Below are positions 24,201-35,514 of a DNA stretch of 64,000 bases, in pieces (the first letter of the stretch is position 1; each line of letters starts with the position of its first letter). The translations under genes and the position numbers were made by a program. The notes beneath the pieces were generated by a model. It worked only from the letters and a program-made list of their open reading frames with translations, searched no databases and was not told the DNA's origin. Source of the stretch: Bradysia coprophila (taxonomy: Eukaryota > Arthropoda > Insecta > Diptera > Sciaridae); contig NW_023503372.1 in assembly GCF_014529535.1 (NCBI RefSeq), forward strand, positions 2,331,772 through 2,395,771, written 5' to 3'.

Positions 24201-26269
24201 TTACAACACATTACGAGTCGGAATAGAAGCAATCCTTTTCCTACGCTCGGTCTCTAACGATTTAGCATGTTGCCACAGGTCACCAGTGAGACTAGTCTTT
24301 CCACGACATAAAGCAAGCATCCTCGATAACACAATCAATGAATGTAGATCTTCTGGCGTAGCACAATGTTCTCTTCGCATCTCGACGAAATCATTTTCGA
24401 TCATCTGAAATTTGGAACAACGACAATATCATGAGAAATTCCTCAAATCTTATTGCACCACCGTTTACTAACCGTTAGTTCATCGGGATTCATGCTGAAC
24501 TTGACGATTCGTAAGATGGTCAAGTATCGTCGTATCGAATCCAGTTTTGGCAGAAGGAAAAACTTTGCAGCTTCAAATGTTTCCTTGATCAAATCAATGT
24601 TTTCCTGTTGCGGCATCAATGGTACGTGACAGTTGGTGGGCAGCATACTTTTTCCTTCGCTCAACGTCAATACAGGCACGTTAACGTTCACTTCTACGTC
24701 GAAGAACTGGAAGTCACATTTGACCCTTTGATTGTTAATCAAATACGCTATGGACGATACGGCTTTCACGCCACTGGCCTCCAATTTGCCAGTCTGAAGT
24801 TGAGTTTCGTCTAACACTAAATTCGTATGAGGCGCAAGTTGCAGCAATCCGCTGGTTAATTTGTTGGAAGCGTAATCTTTCCTGAAACACGAAAGAATGA
24901 TGATTCTTCGTTCTTTGCTGACCCAAAAGAAGTGAGCTCATACTTTGGTGAAAATTGCAGCAAATTCAAATTGTCAAGCGTCATTGGAAAGTAGTGGCTC
25001 GCAGGTAAAATCATCTCAATTATGTCGTACAACAGTTTCGTGTAAACCGGAAGTACCGGTGCTGGTATGTTACTTAAATTCAACGAAAACTGTCCCAAAC
25101 ATTCTAACTCCGATCGAACATAAACGGTTGATATCAAATGAGCCATCAAATACTCGGCGGCAACGACGTCACCAAGCAGACATTGCGTCAATAACAGTTG
25201 AATATCTTTGAAGAGCTCCACACATGTGTTGTCATCGAAGCCAGTGATCCCATCGAACGTTGTTTGCGGCAATAGTGGATTCAAGTGCGAAATCGGTTTA
25301 ATCAGCACGGCATGGATACGCGGAATCAATGACGGCGGTGGATTGGCTGCCTGAACTTCCGTAATATCATCGAAATCGTTTAAGTCATGGTGCGTTCCAT
25401 CTAGCACTGCATCAACTGACAGAAATCCAATCACATCGACTACTGAATTAAGGACAAGATTGTCAAAGTCGTTGTACATCTGGAAAAAGAAAATTTAGTC
25501 CTCTGACATGTGGGAAGGCAAGTACGTCACTCTTATCACTCTCCGAGAATCTCTTAGGAGCCATTCTTGGCAAAGTAATACTTCGTACGAACCTTGACAA
25601 TGCACGCCTTGCTCGGACGATCGGCAATCGGTGAGTTTAGGAGGTATTCTCGTGATAATAACGACGGAGATTCTTTCACAGATGATCCATTCGATAAAGA
25701 TCCTATCGCTTCGGACGGACTCTTTTTCTCCGACTCCATAGGCTCTTCATCTTCTAACGGACGTTTCAATGTGGTTGACCCAGCAACTCGTTCAGTTGAG
25801 ATGTCTTTAATTGGACAGCTTTCTCGTTCTGCTTCCGATGCCCAATCATTCAGCCCAGGAATTGTAACGACAAACACCGATCGTCGCTCCCCGTGTGAAT
25901 TTTGTGGACTATCCATGTCGACATTTTCGTTGGTATTCAACACGAAAGCGTCTCTATATCGACCGTTCTGTAACCGCACACTGTCACCACTGCCGACAGC
26001 ATATTTTTCTAAATAAATTTCCGGGTCAAGCATATCCTGGAACCCATATGAATAGAACAGTGAGCACTTTGTCTTAATTCATTATGAATGGATTGCCATA
26101 CCTGGACCATACCACGGAACCGTACCAGACTGTTATCCTTAAGATTCTGTATATTGACATGGTTTATTAACGGAATGTTTTTCAGATTTTCTTCAGAACT
26201 TAGAATTTCCAGAAATTCCGTTTCCTTTTCTAGAAAATCTTCTGGTGTCATGTTGACGGACATTTCCAT
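24201..26269 (-). CDS. MCMBP: Mini-chromosome maintenance complex-binding protein
   Basis: Five exons: 26269-26102, 26036-25593, 25479-24944, 24881-24473, 24404-24201; phases match; 586 residues, slightly shorter than the roughly 640 usual for the family. The N-terminus (MEMSVNMTPEDFLEKE...) leads into VRFRGMVQDMLDPEIYLEKY, the family's OB-like start. A central region contains FVVTIPGLNDWASEAE and an acidic, Ser-rich linker. The C-terminal half has VIGFLSVDAVLDG, LLGDVVAAEYLMAHLIS, GLLQLAPHTNLVLDETQL and a WQHAKSLETERRKRI end. In animals this nuclear protein binds MCM3-7 in place of MCM2, helps unload MCM helicase late in S phase and stabilises new MCM subunits. An upstream in-frame ATG at 26317 would add 16 residues; I chose the second because the first adds a hydrophobic stretch unlike the family. 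AATAAA lies 21 bp after the stop (complement of 24175-24180). Confidence 0.95.
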
Positions 26270-28359
26270 TTTGTTATAAATAGGTAAACGTAAATGTTTA
26301 AACAGAATTACACTCACAGAACAGGATATAAATAAATTTGAATGTCAAGGTACTTTGTTTGACATCAAAATTAGCGGCAAACGAAATTTCGATTATCGAA
26401 GAAGAGCCAGTGGAGCCGTGCAAACCGAAGCCAAAGCTGTCAGTGTGTTTTGAATCATGTAAAAAGTGAATTACTTTCTAAAGTCAATGAACGTATAAAT
26501 GAAAGTGGGTTGATCATTAGCCGGTTCTCCAAGGTGTCTTTGACATCCTTGACGTTATATTAGTATAGGTATCTTCCAAGCTAATTTTTTGACAGGCCGA
26601 ATACAACCGAGCATCATCCAAAATGTTCGTAAATTCGTTGACGTTATGGCTCTGTGGATGCCCTCGGTTGTTTTCGGTTTGTCAATGATCTTAGAAGAGA
26701 CCCATTGAAAATGGCTTCATTGGTACTGTACCTGTTACAGACGTCAAATATATCGATAATGACTTTAGAAATAAAAGACAAAGCTCTCTGATTAATGAAG
26801 GTTCTGAACCTTGTGATTAATGCCTTCTTTTAAGGCAAAAAAAAGATCAAAAACTGAGATCAAAATGACGTAATGCATCCTAACAGTATAGATGCTGATA
26901 TGCATGTCTGTAAAAACTTACATTGCCAACTTAACTTGCGTAATTCGGACCTTCCCTATCCGTACACCTCTAACATCTTTTCCTAGTTAACCAAATAGAT
27001 GGAAAAACTCACGCTTCGCTCTCGATACAAATTTGATCTAGAAACTAGATCATGTTGGTCTATAGATTGTTGAACCCAAGGCTATGTGTTATGTAACTGA
27101 AAAAATGTAAATGATGCCGTTGCACTGATTTGTTCAATGAGCAACCCTAGGAAAAGATTTCGAACAACGATTCGACAATTATCCAACCCTACAGCTTAGA
27201 AAATTCGATAACGTTTTCTTCTGACACTACACACACCAAACTCTCAAATGTCAACATCGTGATTTATATTAAAAAGCAAAAAAAAATGTAGTTATGTCCT
27301 GCTGTGGTCGAATTTAAACCAATTTAATGATTCGTTGTTGTTAATTATGTCGTTAGTTTCTAAATTTTGGCATTTCAATATCTTACGTGAAAATAATTAT
27401 CTGTGCAAATCAAAAACGTAAGGTGAGTAGTGTATAATGCAATTAACGTGAATAAATTCGATTCACACAACTATACAATTTTTATCAATTCCTCGAATTT
27501 AATACCTTGTGTCACAATCTTTCATACGAATCGGGAACGTCATTTTTAATTCGTAAGAGTGAACGATTACGTTTACTTTATCGAACCACTCATTGAATCG
27601 TCTGAAATATTTTTTTTTCAAGACAAACACAAAAATGAATGGCATACCTGAATAGCTTTTGATGATTTGTTATTTATAACAAATCAAATGAGTTGATTAT
27701 GGTTGATTGAATGGAAAGTTCGTTATTATTCCTTTCGTGTGTGTAATGTAAACAACTTCAGTAGAACCAAATTCTACAGATCAGATTAGCATTAAAATTA
27801 ATTTTATTGGTCAACAGATCGGTTCAGATTTATCGCGGATGACATTATCCGATTTTAATTTTAATTAAACACTTGAAAATGTGTTCTACATTGATAAAAC
27901 CTCTTGGTCTAAACAAAAACTGTTCGGTTTACATAAGCAAGTTTTGTTAAATCAGCAATTGCTGTCCCATTAGTTTTTTTATTTATTTAGGAACCCCAGA
28001 AACTCACGCATTTATTTCCCACTCAATCCGCATTGACCTAAATAACCAACACTAACATGTAAAATATAATGTCCTTTAATACATTAACAATTGTGTTGTT
28101 TTCATTTTGAAAACTGCCTTACTCCGGCCGATCGTTATCAAATTGTTACTGTCAACATTTTAATTGTGTCATCAGAAATTAGAAATTTTTTCTTCTCATT
28201 ATTTTCCTGTGGCTCTGATCCACCTGCGACTTTTCGTTAGAAACTCTAAGCGAAATTTGAAAATCCCTCGATAGAGATAGATACATTTTTGAAAGGTTTT
28301 TATAAAAGTTTGGCGAATGTTGATCTTATAAGTGACAATCGACTTGTGATACAATCGTA

Positions 28360-28380
28360 GAATCTATTACTTCATTTGTA
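28360..28380 (+). repeat. TTACTTC-family repeat, single copy D
   Basis: GAATCTATTACTTCATTTGT, a close match to the family core. No second unit lies immediately downstream. Confidence 0.6.
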
Positions 28381-28769
28381 TGAAATATCTCGCAGGACCT
28401 ATTTTAGTGAAATTAATCGTGAAACTCTCAAGATTCTTAAAAATGCTAAAATTCAAGGGTTTAAATTCTTGAAAACACTCAAAAATTCAAACAAAAAAAA
28501 CTGAAAATAGGCTCTGCTATAGCCACAGTAAGAGGTCATTGCTTATTCTTGTAGGTATTGTTGATAGTAAATGACTGCATTAGTTCGAGTTCTCAAGTTC
28601 AATAAAAATGTATTATGACATGGGGCAAGGGCAAAACTTGTCTTAAAAATTGTATTAAATTCATACAAATGAATGAAATATCGAAACATTTAACGAAACG
28701 AACTGATGCTACGTCCGAATGTACCGCAACCTGAAGATGATCTATACTCTTCGACAGCAAACATTGCTT

Positions 28770-28870
28770 TAATTCATTTGATCTAAGTAAATATTTTCAA
28801 CAGATTGATAGAAAATCTGTTACTTCATTAGTCGCAACATGAGTTTCGCCGAATAAAAGTCTATGTTAGA
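28770..28870 (+). repeat. TTACTTC-family repeat, long copy E
   Basis: TTTGATCTAAGT at 28779 leads to CAGATTGATAGAAAATCTG then TTACTTCATTAGT and ATAAAAGTC. The upstream TTTGATCTAAGT plus ACAGATTGATA block is shared with the copy at 49987, so the element is longer than the core motif. Confidence 0.7.
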
Positions 28871-29306
28871 CGGAGCCGGCCCTTTGCTGTCCTTAGAACA
28901 GAAATATTGTTTTACACTTGCCAAACCATGAAAGCACTGAATATCACGCGTCAAAAGTTATCGGAAACCACACTTTTTTAGTTCTCTCTCAGCAGACCTT
29001 GGAAACAGGTCTAGGGATTCAGACGATGTTTTGCTTAATGGTGGAGTTTGTTTATGTTATTCCTCAATGAGAGAAATTTGATACGAAGGCGGAGCTTACT
29101 CTCCGTATCAACGAGTAGTGTGATGCACATCGAACGATCAACTCGTTCGCCTTTGTATCGCGTATTTTCGGTTTCGTCTTTATTCTTATTCTTCTTCTAA
29201 ACTTTAACCTTGAACAATGTGTAACAATGTGATAGAAATGCTTTGTATTTGGTTTTGTTGTTTGTGTATTTCATGGTGTGACGAGTATAAAATTTTGTGC
29301 ATGACA

Positions 29307-29463
29307 GGATTGAAACCTCTCAATCATTGTATGTGTGTGAATTCGTATCCCACGAGAATTATTTTTGCATACGTATGTATGTTTCGTCGAGAAGAGATCG
29401 AGCAAAAATTATTCTCTCGGTGTACGAATTCACACGTATACTGTAATTTCGTGGTTTCAATCC
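29307..29463. repeat. Imperfect 62-bp-arm hairpin
   Basis: Left arm 29307-29368 and right arm 29402-29463 pair at about three-quarters of positions around a 33-bp loop. Well-matched blocks include GGATTGAAACC at the outer end, TGTGAATTCGTA in the middle and AATTATTTTTGC / AATAATTTTTGC at the loop. A 107-codon frame on the plus strand merely spans it. Confidence 0.8.
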
Positions 29464-32400
29464 AAGTGATGCAAATAGCTATTGTTTTAAAATTACTATT
29501 GTTTGGTAACCTCTATTCAAAAAGAACGAACCACGTTTGACCAGCTATTTATTCCACTTGTCGATGTAATCATGTTCACTTAAGTCCATGTAAGGAATTT
29601 GTTGTTATTCCGTCCAGCCTTTGCTTTATCCTTCAAATACCTTTTTCACAGCAATTTCATAAATTGAGCGGTGATTAATGTAAAATGCTTCCGTCAAGGT
29701 CATTGAAAATCTTTTCTGTATACATCTGTCGATCCACTCGAAATGCTGACCAATATTTCCGAAAAAAATGTTACCATTTCGCTTCGTCAGTAAATTTTCT
29801 TATCAGACAAAGCAACTTGAAGATAGGGTGTAAAATTGAATTTTTCTTTGGGAAAGCAAATTTATTTTGAACAAAACGATGAATCGTTTAATGAAAGGCT
29901 TTCAATCGATATGACTGTTAAGTGCAATTATTTTTTTTTTAAATACCAAACAAGTGCATCCAATTTACTTCATCGCGATCGGAAAACCAAACCGCAAGTA
30001 CTTCTAATCTATTTATCAAGTGACTATAAGTTACTACAAAGTATATACACCACCTACACTTTCAACCTTTTAGAAGATAGCATTGTTCGTACTACAAAGA
30101 AAATAATTAATCATTTATATCGATAACCTCTACTACTCGACTGAACAACATACGTATCGACAGACATTAGTTTCACCGAACGTAAACAGTCTTCAAATGT
30201 TATAGCGTCGCGCCGTATCGTTATATTTATTGGATGGAAAATACTGTTTGATATTTTCTGAGTGAAAAGAAATGTTTTTTTTTTTCGGGATTGCATGTTT
30301 GATTGAACCGCAAAGTAGTTTAGGAAAGAAAAAAAATTGAGAAAAAGAATTTTGATTGCAATATTCTTAGCACGTACACGATAAGTGGGTGGAAAATTAT
30401 CGGTTCTTACATAAATTGGCAAAACTAAATTTAGTTCATTTTACAATAATTCGATGTGTATAGTGTTGTGTGATTAGTGGCACTAGAGAGAGAAAAAAAT
30501 ATAAAAATAAATTTTTATCTGACGGCAACTTGTGTGTCCGTGAAAATAAATATAATTTCCAGCAATTATTATTGGTAGATAACACGAACTTCACCAACAC
30601 CCTGTGCTTATTTTATACTGAAGTGATAAAAACGAATATGTATGGAAAAGAGGCTGATTATTTGTACGAAAATAGACAAGCAATCAATTGATTGTAGTTG
30701 CTTTTACACACTTGCCTGCGAATGATTAGCATAGTTTTTTTAGTTGCGCTTGTTCGATCATTCTTTTCTACACTTTCAATTGCCCGTCTCTTTAATTAAA
30801 TTAAATTTGTAAATTTATTCTACTACATTAACCTGTTGTTCATTGACAATTTACTGTCATGATCAAGTTCAATTAGCTGGTGCTATTATTGTTTCGTTGC
30901 GAAAGTGATAAAAAAAAAATTGAAATTTTGTTGTTGCTTTATTTTTTGATAACGACAATGAATTTAACAAAGTGCATCAAAGGCAATGATATCAATCGGA
31001 AGGTAAATACAATGTATTTTTATCTAATTATATTGGAAATCGCTTCTCTAATCTAATTTTCGCATCGACGACCTTACAAGTTTTTTTTTTTTTTTTTGGA
31101 AGGGAGTCAGTTGATGAATAAAACAAAATGACAATGGAGTGCCATTCTTTGATTCGTTTTGATTAGCCACTTATAGTGAAATTTTTTGTGTCACTGTGTG
31201 TATCATCGGTTAAACAAGTGGCACTTGTAAAAAAGAAAAAATCTTTGGCAATCGATCACACATCACATGTAGAGTATAAATTAAAAAAAAACCATCATTA
31301 GGTGCTACATAATGTACGTTCAGAACGCGTCGGAATGTTATTTATCTACAATGAAATATTTAACTATCATAAGTTGTGAGTGCAAGTGTACAATATTTCA
31401 AGTTTTTCCTCTCTTTCTTGTTAATAATAAATTTGTGCAAATTGATTGTATGCAATACACCCAGCATGTTTAATACAATCATACTGTTGTTGTTGTTGAA
31501 GACGATAACATTATAAACCAGTTCCTTATGTAATGAATAAATAATTACAGTACAATACTCATCACCATCATCATGTATTATACATGCAATCAATTAAGTG
31601 ACTTTCGGTTTTATTACAACCGTTTCTGAAAGGATAGTCATCGCTAGACGAGATACTTTGAACGACCTTGTGATCTTTAGATTTTTATTTAAAGAAAGAA
31701 AAAATCAGTCGCTGTAATAGGTCGTATGGGTATTGCCTTTTACGTGTTACAGCAGTGTGAATGTCGTTTTGCTCATATGAAATGTGCATTTACATTGTTT
31801 AATCACGTGAAGAACAGTACGTCCGTACGTGTGCTTTTGTTTTAAATAGTGGGAACATAGTCCTCCCCAACAGGTCGGGTAAATGTCCACATCCATATTT
31901 TCCTCGGTCTTCCTCCCGGTCTTGTTCCATCCACTCTATAAAAGCGAATTTCTTTGGCCACAGATGACATCTTTTATGAATCATGATGATCACACCAGTT
32001 TGCCCATTTCAGTCTTGTTGACTTAATCACGCTGACTATATTGTCGTTACGCCAACGCACTTCAAGAATGAGTGGTACTATAAATAGGTACCGAAACTTG
32101 ACAGTGTGTAACAAAACTGTAAAACACTGTAAAAACAAAAATTTGGAGTGTAACGACTCTTTGTCAAAAACTTTCCTTGATTTCTGCATTTGTTCTAACT
32201 GACCACGTACTCTGACTGGCCCATTCGAAACACTTCAGAAAGGTTTAAGTACAGACATATGTAACAACGGACGTGACTACTATCTTAATTCATTAAGTAA
32301 ATGTTCTATTGTCTGGTGAGGACTCCTAAATTAGCAGCTGGGATCGTTGATGTGATCCCACTTGTAAAGAACTGTGTTGCATTCCACACATTTACTTTGT

Positions 32401-35400
32401 CTCATCGTGAACAGGCTAAAATTGCCCCCTACTTTATTAGGTAAATTCATTGAGTTTTTGCGTACTGTTGGTTTATGATCTGAATTCATCCGAGATCTGT
32501 TTGTACTATCATTGCATTCAGCGTTCGAATCAAAGTTTAATTCGTAGAGCTGATTGGATGTTATCATTAATGCTATCCTCAGTCTTACTCGAGGGACATA
32601 ACAGAAACACATAACAAATTTCCTGAGTATTATAACTCTAATCCGTAATTCAACTCCTGTTGGGAAAGTCTTATTTTAATATCTTCCGTTAGTGTACCAA
32701 ATAGACAGACTATCATAAGCTTCCAAAACATTTTCGATTCGATTAAGAGTGATATTGGATAAAACTCGATAAAACAAAAGACTAAAAGCACTGGTGGTAT
32801 AGGTGAACTACTATTAGCTAAAAAAAACAATTTCTTGACTCATCATGCTGACTGTTAGTCGATCAATGTTTACTAAATAAATTAGCGCAATATTTTACTT
32901 TACGACAATTTACACACAACTTTTATAATATTCATCGGTGTGGCAACGTTTTCTACACTCTAACTCATAAAATATTTACTGGCGTGTGTGTATCGTAACG
33001 TCGTGAACTGAATGAGCAAGTGATATCCATATATCCATATACATCTAACATGAAATCATAATAATTGTCATTTTTTTCGTTTCTAATTTCCGTGTAATTA
33101 CAATTTCCTGTAACTTTTGTTGTTGTTGTTAAAGAAAACATTTTGTTGCGACCTAAACGCTTGAAGTGAATATAGAAGCTTTTGTGCATGTCCAACAAAA
33201 GTTTAATTTCCAATTTTTATAAAAATTGGATGAAAATGTGTCGAATATTTTCGAAACTTTTTCAGACGAAGAAAAAAAAATCATTTTTTTTTCGACGAAT
33301 TAAAGAGTATATTATTGTCTGACATGTGTCTTATCTATGTAATAAAATAATATTGATTGAATTTTATCGTTCACCGAATTAGTTTCCCTTTGTTTGTGTA
33401 TGAGTGTAGAGTAGGTTAACAATTTTCTATTATTTTTGTTTGTTCTTTTTTTCGGAAAGTGAATGAGACATTAAAAACACTAAGGGATTTGATTGAATAA
33501 CCTGTAATCATTCTCCGGTAAAAAATATCGATTGATGAAAAACAGTTCACAGTACACAGTTCACGACAACGTCGTTTCAAAGTCCAATTACATGCTATCA
33601 TCACACCGTTTGTTAACACTTATGAGTTGTTTCTAAGCATATTTGAAAATGAAAAAAGTCTTGTAAAAAGATTTATCAAATTATCAGTTTTGGAATTTAC
33701 AGGAAGTGTATTTTCATCGAAAATGAAGTTAGTTTCGTCGAAAATGACCGAATTTGTTTTTGTTTGAGGGATTGTTCATATAGCGTTGAATACGAAAAGG
33801 GGGACGGATGCTACAGTTTCGGCACACATCAAAATTAAATTGACCTACACACACCGGAAGATCGTTTCAAAAGTATCTTCATTCTTCATCTCGTCTTTAA
33901 TTCATCTCATCTTTTGTTCATCGTCTCTCTCCTTCATCTAATCTCTTCTCGTCTGTTTCCCTTTAATTAAGCATTTCTTTCGTTATTTCGTATTTCGAAT
34001 GAGGAGTGCAACTTGAGAAAATCCTTTTGTGTCATTCTTCCTCATTTGCAGTTCACTCAAAAGATCCCTGAGATACCAATATTTTTTGTCATGAGACAAT
34101 TTCACGGTGGTGTGATATGGGGAACGGCTAGTTATCTAGGAAGCACAGAAGCTAGAAAAATACGACCAAAATTTTTGTTTATGAATCCAGGATCCACGAA
34201 AACATTTTCGAAGATAAGAAAGCCTTAGGACACTGGAATTACTACCAAAATCGCCGTCCCTACATCACCAATTCCCAAATTACTTGGATTTGCCCCATGT
34301 CTTATCAAATTTCGGCCTGACACTCTAGATCATATTTCTGGGGAAGTTATCGAGGTAGGAAGAATTTGAGCCGAAATTTGGCGGACAAACATTTTCCAGA
34401 AAAGTGATTGGATGAGGTAGAAAGGGAAATCGCATTCTGCGTAAATCAAAAGCAATGTAGATATGCGGGACACAATTTTATCTAGTTGTTACCCCTTCGT
34501 TATATGGTTACAGGGTAAAGTGTACGAGGAAAAGTTGTTTTTCGTTATTGAACAGCGTTCTTACATTAAAAAATTACAAAAGAAAAAAACTTTCTTTACG
34601 TAAATGATAGTAAATTATAGATTTTAAACAATCGTTTCGCTTGAAAAGTCAAAACTTCACGTTACAGGGCGTGCAACCATGAGATAGGTACATCAAAATA
34701 CTTTTTAACTTCCATAATTTATGGGTTAAGGTTAAAGTGTCATGTAATTGATGTCTGATTCTCAACTTTGTTATTAAGAGTTAATTTAAATGAGTCGTGT
34801 TTGAATTTGAATAAAAAAAAAATCCGAATCTTGTAGGTCTCTCATACTAATTAAAAAGCTCGAATTGAAATGTCGTAAATGGAGCATATTTTCGTGACGT
34901 TACATTGAATGTTTTATGAGGCCATCATTTTTGCCATAACAGTTCCGATAAATATAAACAAGTCACAGAACATTTACTATTCAATTTTATTGATAAATTA
35001 AAACTACCTTGGATGTTAAATGCATTTTTGCTGTAGCTGCAGTAAAACCAGAAATCAGCAACTTTCAGAAATAGATATATATTGATCAGTTATTGACAAC
35101 AATGATGAAAACAACCTCTATCTAGGCGGTCAAAATGCACTCTTATATTAAAAACTTCTCGATGATACCTTAGATAAATGATGTGACACTCCGTTTGTAA
35201 AAATTGATTTTTCTGATAATAAATTCTAATGGATTCTCTATTGCATTTTGAGTCTCTCATAAGTGCACGGTTTGAAATCCAATGCCACCTGATACCCGAT
35301 TGTTCTTCGACCGATGAAAGAAAGGATTTTCGTGCCAGACAACTTCATTTTTTTTTGAGTGGCAGGTCAACAAAACTTTATTTTTAATTTTATGGACCAA

Positions 35401-35514
35401 TGGCCTCATTAGTAACAATATGCCATACATAAGTTTCAAACCTTGGCCCTGTAAAAGAAACCAGCCGTGGGATATTGAAAGCCTCAATTAAAATCGTTTT
35501 TATTCTAATTTCAG

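Larger units (their letters stand above)
26270..35514. other. 9.2-kb gene-poor region between MCMBP and EEPD1
   Basis: No coding sequence I can support. It must include the MCMBP promoter at its left end and at least one non-coding 5' exon of EEPD1, because the EEPD1 start codon directly follows an acceptor AG. Donor-like sites occur at 27419-27427 (GTAAGGTGAG) and after 31002 (AAG|GTAAAT). It also holds two TTACTTC-family copies (28360, 28803) and a 62-bp-arm hairpin (29307-29463). Confidence 0.55.

Noticed and set aside
25594-26016. 140-codon plus-strand frame inside MCMBP
   Set aside because: It is antisense to a well-supported MCMBP exon and has Ser-rich composition explained by the opposite strand.
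29217-29540. 107-codon Cys-rich frame
   Set aside because: It spans the 62-bp-arm hairpin, has no homology I recognise, and its openness follows from the palindrome.
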